DNA of 64,000 bases, from positions 1 through 64,000 of IMG/VR virus record IMGVR_UViG_3300038620_000134; one strand, given 5' to 3'. A program made the position numbers and the translations under genes. Below, piece by piece: positions 40,000-49,612 of this stretch; within the stretch, counting starts at the first letter, position 1; each line of letters starts with the position of its first letter. A model generated the notes under the pieces. It was not told where the DNA came from, ran no database searches, and saw only the letters and a program-made list of their open reading frames with translations. Source of the stretch: a virus.

Positions 40000-40018
40000 C
40001 GATAAACCATTTTCAATT

Positions 40019-41080
40019 ATGAGTAATCAAGTTAAAAGGACGGATATTTTTAAGGTTGACCTGAGTTTGGTCAACATTGTTCAAGATTTCAATGCCCGTG
40101 ATTTTTCAGACCCGGAAAATATTGCGCGGGTAAACGAAATAGCAAAGTCCATTGAGGCTCGCGGGCAGATCCATCCCGTTAATGCTTTCAAAGAAGACGG
40201 GAAGTATTGGTTAATCGACGGCGAAACTCGGTTTCGTGCCATTAAGCAAATTCAGGATAACCTGAATGAAAATGGCAATACCGAGGCTGCTGATAACATT
40301 CGAATCCTTCTTCGGGTTGTTCCAAAATCAGAAACTGGAGAAGAAAATCGGATGTTTATGATGTTGGCGGCAAATGATTCTAAGCCGCTTAATCCAATAG
40401 AAACAGCGTTTGCTTACAAGCGCCTAACTAACATGGGTTATACGGCTAGTGAAATTTCCCGCCAACTGGGGGTTTCTGTTCCCAACGTAACCAATACGCT
40501 TTATCTTGCAACTGCTCCAAAATATTTGCAAGATGCGGTTAAGGACAAGAAGATTGCCGTAACGACAGTAGTTAAGCTTATTCGGGAATCTGAAAATCCC
40601 GATAAAGCCAAGGAGGTTGTTGAAGACTTGATTGAAAATCAGGGGTATTCGAAAGTCAAAGCAAAAGATTTAAGCCTTGACCAGAACCACTCCAGTTCAA
40701 ATCAAGAGCCAACCGAAGAACCGATCGAGGAATCGACTGAAGAACCAACTCAAAACACCGACAATGGCTTCGATTCCGAAGTTTCTAAAGAGCCTAATAA
40801 AAGTTCGGAAAAGAAGCCCGGCTCAAATAACCCCAAAAAGGAAAAGATTCAAGGTAAAGTTCAAAATATTATTGAAAGTCTTGATTCCGATAATTCCTTT
40901 GAATTTTACCTAGAGAAGGTTCTTCAAATGGTTGGTGATAGCGAAGTAAGTTCCGAAGAAGTTATCAAGTACATTCAAAGTAACCGTACAAGCGAAACGA
41001 CTGAAATTGATGACTTCTTTGGTGGAGAAAATAACGTTATTGAATTTGAAAACGCTGAATTCACTAACTTTTATAACTAA
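40019..41080 (+). CDS. ParB-like DNA-binding protein
   Basis: This 353-residue protein (MSNQVKRTDIFKVDLSLVNI…) has the ParB N-terminal domain (DFNARDF, KSIEARGQIHPVNAFKEDGK, WLIDGETRFRAIKQ; the G-E-T-R-F-R-A matches the G-E-R-R-x-R-A nucleotide-binding motif) and a ParB/KorB helix-turn-helix (YTASEISRQLGVSVPNVTNT). A Glu/Pro/Ser-rich linker leads to an acidic C-terminus. ParB proteins clamp on DNA at parS sites in a CTP-dependent way and aid segregation or regulate transcription. No ParA is seen nearby, so a regulatory or phage-nucleus role is as likely as partition. A strong terminator follows. Confidence 0.8.
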   Translation: MSNQVKRTDIFKVDLSLVNIVQDFNARDFSDPENIARVNEIAKSIEARGQIHPVNAFKEDGKYWLIDGETRFRAIKQIQDNLNENGNTEAADNIRILLRVVPKSETGEENRMFMMLAANDSKPLNPIETAFAYKRLTNMGYTASEISRQLGVSVPNVTNTLYLATAPKYLQDAVKDKKIAVTTVVKLIRESENPDKAKEVVEDLIENQGYSKVKAKDLSLDQNHSSSNQEPTEEPIEESTEEPTQNTDNGFDSEVSKEPNKSSEKKPGSNNPKKEKIQGKVQNIIESLDSDNSFEFYLEKVLQMVGDSEVSSEEVIKYIQSNRTSETTEIDDFFGGENNVIEFENAEFTNFYN

Positions 41081-41100
41081 GTTAAAGGTTAGAATAGTTG

Positions 41101-41187
41101 GATGCACCTGAAGAAGTTGGGGGTGATTTTAATTGTAACCGTAACAATTTAGCATCCCTTGAAGATACAACCTAAAAAGGTTGGGAA
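41101..41187 (+). pseudogene. Orphan fragment of a LTSLEGAPEEVGG repeat module
   Basis: Between the ParB-like gene and its terminator the DNA reads DAPEEVGGDFNCNRNNLASL then EDTT and a stop, in a frame not shared with ParB. The next bases (CCTAAAAAGGTTGGG) continue the module after a one-base insertion. The segment closely matches the module in the gene at 61938-63761 (about 63185-63225, CAATTTAGCATCCCTTGAAG) and the N-R-N-N module of the gene at 7686. It has no start codon and cannot be translated as a repeat protein. It is a stray copy of the coding repeat. Confidence 0.75.
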
Positions 41188-41192
41188 AGTTT

Positions 41193-41224
41193 ACAGGATG
41201 GTTTACAACCATCCTGTTTTTTTA
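41193..41224 (+). terminator. Rho-independent terminator
   Basis: ACAGGATGG and CCATCCTGT form a perfect 9-bp stem with a 7-nt loop (41193-41217), followed by seven T residues. It terminates the ParB-like transcript and lies at the convergent end of the minus-strand gene that stops at 41222. Confidence 0.9.
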
Positions 41225-44200
41225 TATATTAGACTGTAGTATATTGTAAACCAGTTTTCCTGATATATTAACCTTTTTGTTTGTTTTAATACTTTCGTTT
41301 ACTTCACCCGAAAACATAAACCAAACATCTTCATTATTTGTGGGGTATGGTACAAATTCTACGCGTTCATTATCTACAAGTGCTTCTATAATAACGGGGC
41401 AAGACTTTACAAATTCGGAATAACTCATTTCCTTTAGATTTGCAGACGCCTTGTTTTTATATTTCAACTTTTTAATTTCAATGCCAGAATTGTTTAGTTG
41501 CTCCATATTTTCAACCATTTGAACATTGTTATATTCTTTCGTTGAATTCGCTTTGTCTTTTACATATTTTTCACGACTTGACATTAGCATTGCTGCCATA
41601 TCCGATCCATACATTTTAGATAAGCTTTCAAAAGACGATTCGTTCTTTTTGTCATCACTACCAACCATTGAACCTTGTTCTAATGAATCGTGTGTTTGCT
41701 GTTTTCTATCAGATTTACGAACCGCGTCACTTAATCCAGCAAGATTCATTCTTTGGGCATATGTACTTTTTATGTTATCTACCTGATCCTGTGTATCTGT
41801 TAATTCCGAAGGGTATGATGCGTTTGCATCTCCAGTATCACTAACTGTAAAATAACGGTTTGCACCAGAATGGTATCCACTTACATATGCGTCTTCTTGT
41901 TCATCTTTCAGTCTTACATTATCACCTGGATGAAAGCGTTTTGTTGCTCCTGTTTTTTGGATTGCCTCATCGACCTGTTGATATTTATCTTTAAGCTCTT
42001 GTAGTTGTTTTTCTAATTTTGAACGCATTACTTTTACTTGACTTGATTCTTGAACACTACTACTAGATTTAGCAATTTTATCAAGATTTTCATTAACTTT
42101 GTTAATTTTTTTCATAATTTTTTCGCGCTCAATTTCATATTGTTTTACAGCAGATTCGCGCTCATTAAGAATATCGTGGAAAAGATAACTTGCATCCACA
42201 TCATGGTTTTCTTGAATAAGCTGTAAAGCATTATTTGCATTAGTTTTTTCAAACTTATTTTCATATGTTATGGGATCAATATGATGAATGTAAACTTGAT
42301 TTGCAATTTTATAAACATTTGTTACCATACCTTCATAAAGCTTGGATTCAAAGGTTTTTGCAAAGTCCAACCAAACCATATTGTCAATTATATCCAATCC
42401 ATTTTCAATTACTTGGGTAATATTGTCTCTACCCATAACAAGTCCAAGATAGCTAATTCGATTTAGCATTGATTCCTTGTTACTCGCCTCAAATACTTTA
42501 TTGTTAATGTTTACTGTTTTGTATTCAAAGGGATACATTTCATTAATGTTCTTCTTAAAGTATATGCAGCCGTCTTCTCTATCGTAGTCAACATTATAGA
42601 TTTCTTCAAATATACCTTGAATTGTGTCAGCCAAATTTTCTGATTGCTCATGTGTTATAGATGGGCATTCATATATTCCAGTTTCTTTTTCATTGCCATA
42701 TCCACTTAGTATATCTCTTTTATCTTTTTCTAACAAATTATCAATACTTGTTACAGGTGGATATTCACTCTTATTGTTTTGTATTTCAACGCGATTTTGA
42801 GAACCCTCAAATATTAACGTATCGTTTTTGTAATAAAATTCTTTAAGCGAACTAACTTTTTCAGTTAAAGAGTTTGGTGCGGTATTTTCATTTATTCTAA
42901 AAATTTGATTTCCATTTTTAATTAAGAAGTAATCACCGCTGTTAAAAAAGTATTGGTGTCTGGAATCGCCATATTCAAAAAGAGCATAAACATTTTTTAC
43001 ACTCACTGAATTTGTTTCGCTTTCTGAAGTAAAATCATATTGGCGAAGCTTAGTGCTATAATTGACTTTATCTTGTGCTTTTGAAGCCTTAAATGAATTG
43101 TTTGTTGCAATTTTTTGAAGATTGTCAAGTAAAGTATCCACAAATTCATAAAGTCCTCTAAACTTATTAAGTTCAGTGGTAACATAGCTAGTTGCTTGAT
43201 ATTCTGGGAGTGAAAATGCACGTTCTAATATATCTATAATTTTACTATATTGTTCTGGATACTGTGAGTTCTCCAGTATATCTTTTGTTTGTGCAATTGC
43301 AACGTAAGGTCTTAAATTAGTAAGATTTCGTTTAAGTGTTGAAATGCTGTTAGAAACAGCATTATCGTACTGCCAATTAGCCAACCCATTCATTACATTT
43401 TCAATAAGCATGTAATCACGGGGTTCATTATTCTTTTGTTCATATACTTGATCTACAAAGTATTGAAGTTGAATATTGGTAGCATAAGCATCTGTTTGTT
43501 GAAGATCATTAAGAACTTGTTTAACTCCAAGATCCCTCACATCATTTTTACGTTTTTCGCTTTCTAAAAAGCTACGGATGTATTCATCTTTACGATCACT
43601 GTTAATTTCTAAATCTGCGAGTTCTCTTTCTAGAAGTTTACGGAGTTCTGCTTCATTTAATCCGTAGTTCAGTACATTCTTAAATTCTTGTAGTTTTTCT
43701 TTTATTCTGTAATCTGATGTATTTCTTTCACATTTTTCAATATCATTATTTAGTTTTTCAGCTTGTTTGCGGTTTACTTCTTTTTGACTTTCCGAAAGTT
43801 GATAATTTGCAAACTTGTTTAAAACTAAATCTACTATACTGCTTCTATGATCACAGTTTTTAATATTTTCAATTAGTATTCTAATTTTGTCTTCATTCTT
43901 TTCAAGAACTTTTTGCATTTGAATTGCGTGTTGAACACGTTCTATAACTTGTGGGGACTTTACTGTTTTTAGTATAAAGTCCGTAAGCTCATTAAAGTTT
44001 TCGGGAATAAGTTCATAAGATACTTTTTCTACAAGTTTATTGGCTGTTTTGTTTTGCTTAAATTCTTTAAGATTTACTACAATTGAATTTTGTAGTTTAC
44101 GCTCATCAAAATTCTTTTCAAGTATTTTAGTAGCAACTTCATAAAGATTTTGGTCTTTGTTAAAGTAAGCTACTCTAGCCACTTCATCAAGTTTAATATA

Positions 44201-44662
44201 ATTTTCTAATCTATTAAAGTTTTCAGAAATATTATTTAATTTTCTTGAATAATAATCTGAACTTCTACCAAGTTCTTGAAATTCACTCATAAACTGGGTG
44301 TAAACTTCACATTCTTTATTATCTGCTAAATACCGATTTAGTTCAATTACGGATTCCTGTATTCCATGAGATTCACCAAAGTCATCTTCTACATTGTTAA
44401 TAAAGTTTCTTATACCTAGATTATCAATGTTGTGTTTTGAGCGTTCCAGTTCTAGAAGTTTTTGAATACTGGAATTTTCAATTAGCTTTTGGCTTAATAC
44501 ATTCACGTTATCAAACCTTGCAAATAATTCACGTCTCACATTGATTTCATTAAGTTGATTTTGCTTACAATAACTGATAAAGTCATTGAAGGCTTCTCTA
44601 ACCTGTTCGTTTTTCAGGCTGTTAGATACTTTTTTGATTCTTTTGAAAATGCTTATACTCAT
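41222..44662 (-). CDS. Very large coiled-coil protein, probably virion or internal
   Basis: This 1146-residue protein begins MSISIFKRIKKVSNSLKNEQ. Long helical stretches dominate residues 1-560 and 890-960 (EREKIMKKINKVNENLDKIA, KLEKQLQELKDKYQQVDEAI), with a globular part between (about 560-860). Near the C-terminus is KRFHPGDNVRLKDEQEDAYV, a short SH3-like turn. There is no signal peptide, membrane segment or enzyme motif. Size and composition suggest a structural or internal protein of the virion, or a scaffold. It reads divergently from the coiled-coil gene at 44757. Confidence 0.7.
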   Translation of the reverse strand: MSISIFKRIKKVSNSLKNEQVREAFNDFISYCKQNQLNEINVRRELFARFDNVNVLSQKLIENSSIQKLLELERSKHNIDNLGIRNFINNVEDDFGESHGIQESVIELNRYLADNKECEVYTQFMSEFQELGRSSDYYSRKLNNISENFNRLENYIKLDEVARVAYFNKDQNLYEVATKILEKNFDERKLQNSIVVNLKEFKQNKTANKLVEKVSYELIPENFNELTDFILKTVKSPQVIERVQHAIQMQKVLEKNEDKIRILIENIKNCDHRSSIVDLVLNKFANYQLSESQKEVNRKQAEKLNNDIEKCERNTSDYRIKEKLQEFKNVLNYGLNEAELRKLLERELADLEINSDRKDEYIRSFLESEKRKNDVRDLGVKQVLNDLQQTDAYATNIQLQYFVDQVYEQKNNEPRDYMLIENVMNGLANWQYDNAVSNSISTLKRNLTNLRPYVAIAQTKDILENSQYPEQYSKIIDILERAFSLPEYQATSYVTTELNKFRGLYEFVDTLLDNLQKIATNNSFKASKAQDKVNYSTKLRQYDFTSESETNSVSVKNVYALFEYGDSRHQYFFNSGDYFLIKNGNQIFRINENTAPNSLTEKVSSLKEFYYKNDTLIFEGSQNRVEIQNNKSEYPPVTSIDNLLEKDKRDILSGYGNEKETGIYECPSITHEQSENLADTIQGIFEEIYNVDYDREDGCIYFKKNINEMYPFEYKTVNINNKVFEASNKESMLNRISYLGLVMGRDNITQVIENGLDIIDNMVWLDFAKTFESKLYEGMVTNVYKIANQVYIHHIDPITYENKFEKTNANNALQLIQENHDVDASYLFHDILNERESAVKQYEIEREKIMKKINKVNENLDKIAKSSSSVQESSQVKVMRSKLEKQLQELKDKYQQVDEAIQKTGATKRFHPGDNVRLKDEQEDAYVSGYHSGANRYFTVSDTGDANASYPSELTDTQDQVDNIKSTYAQRMNLAGLSDAVRKSDRKQQTHDSLEQGSMVGSDDKKNESSFESLSKMYGSDMAAMLMSSREKYVKDKANSTKEYNNVQMVENMEQLNNSGIEIKKLKYKNKASANLKEMSYSEFVKSCPVIIEALVDNERVEFVPYPTNNEDVWFMFSGEVNESIKTNKKVNISGKLVYNILQSNI

Positions 44663-44756
44663 GGAATAAGAGTTTTTTTGGTTTGTTTTATTTATTTATT
44701 GTTTACAAAAAAAGCTTTGTTATTTATTATTAGTTTTAATAAATAGTAAAAAAAGT

Positions 44757-45842
44757 ATGAATCACTTTCAAATATTATATAATTCAGGTATTTTAACAGA
44801 AGATGAAGACCTAGAATTAGAATATGTAGATGATGACATAAACGAAGATATAGTTGAAATTGAATTTGATGAAGGTATATATGAACGCGGGCTTGGTTTC
44901 AGTATGAGAGATGTTCCCGGTTCGGAAAATGTAAGTAAAGCTATTAGTAGTGCTGGCGAACAAGTTGTAGGATACTTTAAGAAAGTTTTAAGATACAAAA
45001 AAGCAAAAAAACGCCTTAAAAAGTATTTAAAAAAGTATAACAAAATAATGAATAATTCTGTTGATGAATATGTTAAAATATACAAAGACTGGTTAGATGA
45101 ATATAACAAAATTGAAGATGATGATAAACTTAGTAAAGAAGATAAAAAACAAAAAGAAGAAGAGTTAAAAGAAGATGTAAAAAAACAAAAAGAAGAAGTA
45201 GAAGCAGATGTTGAAGGAAAAATAGAAGAAGCATCTGCAAAACTTGATGATATAATTGAAAAACTTGAAGGTCACCACAAAAAAGTTATTGAAGCTAGAA
45301 AGAAAGCTGGTGAAACAAAAGCTAACTTAGAAGCAGAAAGAAAAATAACTAAAGAAAAAATTAAACTTACCGATAACAGTAAACATAAAAAAGAAATCAA
45401 AAGTAATTTTAAAGAGGTTGAGAAAGAAAAGAAAGAAAAAATAGAAAGTTATAAAGAAACTGCTGATAATGCCGAAGAAGAAGCTAAAGAAAAAAGAAAA
45501 GAAAAGGAACAGGAAATGGAAGAAAGGGCTGGGGAGCATAGAAAAGAAATGGAAAAATTACAAAAAGAGTATAAAGAAATATATGATAAGTTAAATAAAG
45601 TAGTTAATAAAAAAGGAAGTAAAGACAAGGCTGAAGAACTTTTAGATGATCTTTTTGTAAAAGATAAAGAAATTAAAAAAGTTTTTGATAAGTATTTAAA
45701 AGCTATGGGCAAAAAACCTAAAGAAGGAAGTTACTACAACCTTAAAGGCGAAGATAAAAAGGAAATAAGAAATAATGTTAGACAAATGGTGGCTAAACCA
45801 GAGGATAAAAATGAATCGATTTTAATTCTTGACTTTGACTAA
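44757..45842 (+). CDS. Highly charged coiled-coil protein
   Basis: This 361-residue protein has an acidic N-terminus (LTEDEDLELEYVDDDINEDI), then about 250 residues of almost continuous Lys/Glu coiled coil (KEDKKQKEEELKEDVKKQKE) and a short acidic end (SILILDFD). This composition is typical of prohead core or scaffolding proteins and of internal head proteins, but no homologue is recognised. It begins after TTTAATAAATAGTAAAA, the late-promoter-like motif. Its stop overlaps the convergent stop of the UvsW-like gene by 4 bp. Confidence 0.6.
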   Translation: MNHFQILYNSGILTEDEDLELEYVDDDINEDIVEIEFDEGIYERGLGFSMRDVPGSENVSKAISSAGEQVVGYFKKVLRYKKAKKRLKKYLKKYNKIMNNSVDEYVKIYKDWLDEYNKIEDDDKLSKEDKKQKEEELKEDVKKQKEEVEADVEGKIEEASAKLDDIIEKLEGHHKKVIEARKKAGETKANLEAERKITKEKIKLTDNSKHKKEIKSNFKEVEKEKKEKIESYKETADNAEEEAKEKRKEKEQEMEERAGEHRKEMEKLQKEYKEIYDKLNKVVNKKGSKDKAEELLDDLFVKDKEIKKVFDKYLKAMGKKPKEGSYYNLKGEDKKEIRNNVRQMVAKPEDKNESILILDFD

Positions 45843-47413
45843 ATTTTTACTTTATGTATTTCATAAGGGTGTTGTTTTTTGTCGTACACTTTTTTTCTTT
45901 CATTCATGTGTTTAAGTGAATAATTTACATAGTTGTACTTATAGCCATCTGCAAAAGTGTAAGACGTTTTGAAATTGTCTGCTATATCGTAAAAGTTAAT
46001 CTCATTTTTGTTTTCATGGGTTCTTAACCCCCTACCAAGCGTTTGCATGATAGTTATTTGAGATTTGTAGTTTTGAGCAAGAATTATGTTATGTAAATTA
46101 TGTATGTTAATTCCTGTAGAAACACATCCAAAAGATGCTATTAAAATTTTATTTGTTCCTTCTTCCATCTTTTCTACAAATTCCCGTCTTTGCTCTTTAT
46201 CGGTGTGACCATCAATGTAATAAATTTCTTTTCCTTTTGTTTCGCTTTTTAATCTTTGATAAATTCGTTTTCCATACTCCCACTTAACATCATTAAAAAG
46301 AACCATTGAATTATTTTCGAATTCTTTAACAAAATTTACAAGCCAAGTAAGTCTTTTGTTATTTTGTATAATTTTTAACTGTTCTTTTGAATATAGATCT
46401 GTGGATTCTATTTTTTTAGAACCTGCTAAATAAGCCAATTCTTTTCTTTCATCTTTGCTTAAGTAGTTTAGTTCATATATTTGTATATTAACGGGTGATG
46501 AATAACCTTTATCTATAAGTTCTTTAGCAGGAACATCAACGACAATTGGGCCTATTGAACTCTGTAAAGTGAAAAAGTCAGCGGTTCCTTCAATATCTAA
46601 TGTTTTTATAGTTCCTGAAACACCATACTTATAATTAACATTTGTACAACGTTTTTGAAGAATGTTTTTAATTGTTGTGGTTTTTGCTTTATGTGATTCA
46701 TCACAAACCACCATATCAAAGTCTTTGAAAAAATCTTTATCTTGATTATTAAGTGTTTGATAAGTAGAAATCAAAATTTCGGAATCATTAGTAAACGTGT
46801 CTATACCCGAATACTTTTGAGCTACGTTTAAATTACCTTTAGTCCAATCGTGGTAAGTACAGAAATCACCATAACCCTGTGCAACTAGTCCTACAGTAGG
46901 AACAATAACAAGCATTTTTCCATTAAGTTTACCCATTTCTTTAAGATAGGAGTAAAGAACATAAATAATAAAGGTTTTTCCTCCAGATGTTCCAATTTGT
47001 GCTTGTCCAAATCTATACTTAGCTAGTTTATATATAGTATCAATTTGATAATCCCTTTTATCAAAACCTAATCTGTCAGTAAATTTTGATTGAACATAGC
47101 TGTCAATATAATCTTTGGTTACGTCTAAATTAAATGTTTCTTTAAGCCCGTCTATTTTAAGATCTGATTTAACTTGTTTTGAAAAGTTGTACAATTCATA
47201 CCATAACCCAATTGGTATTCTTTGTGCTTTTGTAAAGAATTTTATTTCACCGTCAAAACCACGGAAACTCCTACCTTTCTTTTCTGCTACCTTCTTTTTA
47301 ATCCAAAAATCTTTAACTTTTCTTGTAAAATAAGTTTCTAAATTTTTAACATCAGTTTCTGTTCCATCTACTAAGCGAAGGTATTTTTCATTTGATTCTA
47401 CTTCAAATCTCAT
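45839..47413 (-). CDS. UvsW-type SF2 DNA helicase
   Basis: This 524-residue protein, close to T4 UvsW in length and motif layout, has QIGTSGGKTFIIYVL (motif I, about 139-153), VVCDESHKAKTTT (DESH, motif II), YGVSGTIKT (motif III), LIASFGCVSTGINI (motif V) and MQTLGRGLRTH (motif VI). A small N-terminal domain precedes the helicase core as in UvsW. It unwinds branched DNA and drives the switch from origin-dependent to recombination-dependent replication. The motif QTLGRGLRTH is especially close to phage UvsW proteins. Confidence 0.85.
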   Translation of the reverse strand: MRFEVESNEKYLRLVDGTETDVKNLETYFTRKVKDFWIKKKVAEKKGRSFRGFDGEIKFFTKAQRIPIGLWYELYNFSKQVKSDLKIDGLKETFNLDVTKDYIDSYVQSKFTDRLGFDKRDYQIDTIYKLAKYRFGQAQIGTSGGKTFIIYVLYSYLKEMGKLNGKMLVIVPTVGLVAQGYGDFCTYHDWTKGNLNVAQKYSGIDTFTNDSEILISTYQTLNNQDKDFFKDFDMVVCDESHKAKTTTIKNILQKRCTNVNYKYGVSGTIKTLDIEGTADFFTLQSSIGPIVVDVPAKELIDKGYSSPVNIQIYELNYLSKDERKELAYLAGSKKIESTDLYSKEQLKIIQNNKRLTWLVNFVKEFENNSMVLFNDVKWEYGKRIYQRLKSETKGKEIYYIDGHTDKEQRREFVEKMEEGTNKILIASFGCVSTGINIHNLHNIILAQNYKSQITIMQTLGRGLRTHENKNEINFYDIADNFKTSYTFADGYKYNYVNYSLKHMNERKKVYDKKQHPYEIHKVKI

Positions 47414-47505
47414 TTTTCTAATTTTATATTACTTATTAAATATACTGACTTTATGTATGTTTATTTATTATTTAAAGTATGGTTATATTATTAACGGTTG
47501 TATTT

Positions 47506-48246
47506 TTAGTTTTTTAGCTGATTTTTAATTTTTTTACGCGTAAATTCTCTTTTAAGATATTGTTTATATTTTTTTATACTTGTTATATCACCGCTATGCT
47601 CTCCAGATAGTAATAAAAATCCGAACATAGTTATGTTAACACGTTGTGTGTTTTTGTCATAAGAAACGTAAGATGGCCCATCTTTTCTATTTCTATAGCT
47701 ACGGGGGAACAACCCTATTCTTGTGCTTTCTTTCATTACTTTTTTTATGTATTGGACGTTTTTAATTTGACCATCACTATAATATGTAAATTTTGAAGGT
47801 TTTTCACTTCTTCTCATTTTTTTCTTTTTTTCATTCGATTGCTGTTCATATACAAAACACTTTATTTTATATTCCATTTCACTTTTAAACCCCCTAATAA
47901 ACGCTGGTTTGTTTTTTCTATAATAAAAATATTTAAAAAATGGGTCATCAAAACTTATTTTATCAAGTGAGCACCTGCGATTATCACTTATATTATAACG
48001 TACAACATGTTCGGCTGGAAAATCACCAAGTGGTTTATTTTTTATTGTGTCATTTTTAAGGTTGTAAACATGAGAAAAAGAACCCACTGAACTTATTTTA
48101 TTCATTACATCTTCTATAGCAAAATTTGTGTTTGTATCCACTAAAAAAGTAGAATGAACCATGAGCATTTCTGACGCTGTTCTTTTTATTAGTTTTCTAT
48201 AATATACACTTGTGTTTAAGTATTTTTTTATTAGTTCAATTTTCAT
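47506..48246 (-). CDS. DGP-family-related hypothetical protein
   Basis: This 246-residue basic protein (MKIELIKKYLNTSVYYRKLI…) contains YRNRKDGPSYVSYD, the same DGP signature as the tandem family at 17275-19626, in a longer and more diverged setting. It ends with a Lys/Arg-rich tail (KKYKQYLKREFTRKKIKNQL). Function unknown. A hairpin at 48313-48339 separates it from the upstream gene. Confidence 0.55.
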   Translation of the reverse strand: MKIELIKKYLNTSVYYRKLIKRTASEMLMVHSTFLVDTNTNFAIEDVMNKISSVGSFSHVYNLKNDTIKNKPLGDFPAEHVVRYNISDNRRCSLDKISFDDPFFKYFYYRKNKPAFIRGFKSEMEYKIKCFVYEQQSNEKKKKMRRSEKPSKFTYYSDGQIKNVQYIKKVMKESTRIGLFPRSYRNRKDGPSYVSYDKNTQRVNITMFGFLLLSGEHSGDITSIKKYKQYLKREFTRKKIKNQLKN

Positions 48247-48312
48247 TTTTTTATTTAGTTTATGTTTATACAGTTAGTTGGTTTGCTGCCGGTATTGGCC
48301 TATAATATAACA

Positions 48313-48339
48313 AACTATCCATTTAAAAAGTGGATAGTT
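48313..48339 (-). terminator. Hairpin terminator (weak)
   Basis: AACTATCCA (48313-48321) and TGGATAGTT (48331-48339) form a perfect 9-bp stem. On the minus strand TTGTTATATT follows, so termination is likely but not strong. It follows the gene at 48376. Confidence 0.55.
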
Positions 48340-48375
48340 CTAAAGGTTGGAAAAATAAAAAGTAATACGATGTAA

Positions 48376-48762
48376 TTACTTTAAATCTTTGTTTTGGTCG
48401 TATATCATAGTTTGTACATAGTCAATATCTTTATGGCCATATTTTGTTATTTGACCTGGATATATTAAACGGATATGATTTCCATTGTTTACTCCTTCTG
48501 CGTGTAAAAGCAAATCAGTTAATGCCACATTACGTTCATGGTAAGAGCCATTAACTATAATGTGAACCTGCTTTCTATTGTAAGTTGTGTATAAATTGCT
48601 AACTTCATCATAGTGTTTAGACCTTACTGGATTAAAGTTTTTCACACTATCATAAACATAACCGTCAACATCCCTATCTGAAAATGCATATTCTGATACA
48701 TTTTCAGGATTTATTAAAAGGTATGTTCCCTCTGGACTTGTTGATTCTATGTGTTCGCTCAT
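48376..48762 (-). CDS. Hypothetical protein
   Basis: A 128-residue protein (MSEHIESTSPEGTYLLINPE…) with VHIIVNGSYHERNVALTDLL in the centre. Second gene of the two-gene unit read leftwards from the promoter at 49331-49361. No family recognised. Confidence 0.55.
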   Translation of the reverse strand: MSEHIESTSPEGTYLLINPENVSEYAFSDRDVDGYVYDSVKNFNPVRSKHYDEVSNLYTTYNRKQVHIIVNGSYHERNVALTDLLLHAEGVNNGNHIRLIYPGQITKYGHKDIDYVQTMIYDQNKDLK

Positions 48763-48785
48763 ATTAAGAGATAGTTAATAGTTAA

Positions 48786-49289
48786 TTACCAATCAATTTC
48801 TACTTCATGTGCAGTATCGTCAACCTCATTGTATCTTGGAAGATATTGCGGAACCCACTGTTTGTTATTAGAATCATAGTGCATAATCTTAACACGAAAA
48901 GGCATACATGTTTCTAATATTTCAAACAGAAATTCTGTTAAGTTTTCTGTTCCACCATTCATATATATAACAATAAGCCCGCCGTCAATAACATGATTGA
49001 GGGCTTTTGCGTTCGATTCTGTCTCTTCCCCTTTAAATTCGGATGGTGGATATTCATCACTTCGGTCATATATAAAGTAATCAGTAAACATTCTACCGTT
49101 TTGGTATTGATTTACTCTTCTTACTTTAGTTGTTCCATCTTCAAATTCTTCGGTTTCTCGTCGAAAACCCTTTTGGATTTCATCATGTGGTATCGGAAAG
49201 TGTCTTGGATTTACATGGTCTGAATTTTCAAAGTCTTCTTTGCGATAAGTGCAATAGTCACCCTCGCCCTGCAACTGAAATTTTTTCAT
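48786..49289 (-). CDS. Hypothetical protein
   Basis: A 167-residue acidic protein (MKKFQLQGEGDYCTYRKEDF…) with VIDGGLIVIYMNGGTENLTE and a C-terminal EVDDTAHEVEIDW. First gene after the promoter at 49331. No family recognised. Confidence 0.55.
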   Translation of the reverse strand: MKKFQLQGEGDYCTYRKEDFENSDHVNPRHFPIPHDEIQKGFRRETEEFEDGTTKVRRVNQYQNGRMFTDYFIYDRSDEYPPSEFKGEETESNAKALNHVIDGGLIVIYMNGGTENLTEFLFEILETCMPFRVKIMHYDSNNKQWVPQYLPRYNEVDDTAHEVEIDW

Positions 49290-49330
49290 AAGCCAAAGTT
49301 TCGGTTAAGTGATACAAAATTAAAGTTTTG

Positions 49331-49361
49331 CTAAATTAATACTTTTTTTTGTCTTTGTCAA
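49331..49361 (-). promoter_or_regulatory. TTGACA-N17-TAATTTAG promoter
   Basis: On the minus strand TTGACA (49356-49361) and TAATTTAG (49331-49338) are 17 bp apart, about 40 bp before the start codon at 49289. Confidence 0.65.
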
Positions 49362-49410
49362 GTGTTATTGCAGTTGTGTTAAAAATTCCAATGCAATAAA
49401 TAAAACAAAA

Positions 49411-49608
49411 ATGCTTAAAATCAGCTTAACACCAATAATTATACTTTTTGGTTTGCTGCTGTTTGCTTTTTTAGGCATCACTTTTATTAACTATTTTTCA
49501 AAAAAGAGTTGGTGGAATGAACTATATTCACTTATTTTTCTTTTAACTTATGCTATAATTCTTTTTATTTTGTTAGTAAACGGATTTTACTGGATGCATC
49601 ATATCTAA
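49411..49608 (+). CDS. Two-helix membrane protein
   Basis: A 65-residue protein with membrane segments at about 6-27 (LTPIIILFGLLLFAFLGITF) and 38-58 (LYSLIFLLTYAIILFILLVN). Preceded by AATAAATAAAAC. It stops 4 bp from the convergent gene at 49613. Unknown role. Confidence 0.5.
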   Translation: MLKISLTPIIILFGLLLFAFLGITFINYFSKKSWWNELYSLIFLLTYAIILFILLVNGFYWMHHI

Positions 49609-49612
49609 TACA

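Noticed and set aside
39971-40018. Longer start for the ParB-like protein
   Set aside because: The upstream extension starts inside the promoter spacer and contains the -7 box, so it cannot be on the mRNA.
44768-45712. Minus-strand frames rich in Phe and Ser opposite the coiled-coil gene
   Set aside because: They arise from the Lys/Glu codon bias of the real gene at 44757-45842.
44757-45842. Assignment as T4 gp22-type scaffold
   Set aside because: Composition alone is not enough; prohead genes (portal, protease, major capsid) are not next to it in this window.
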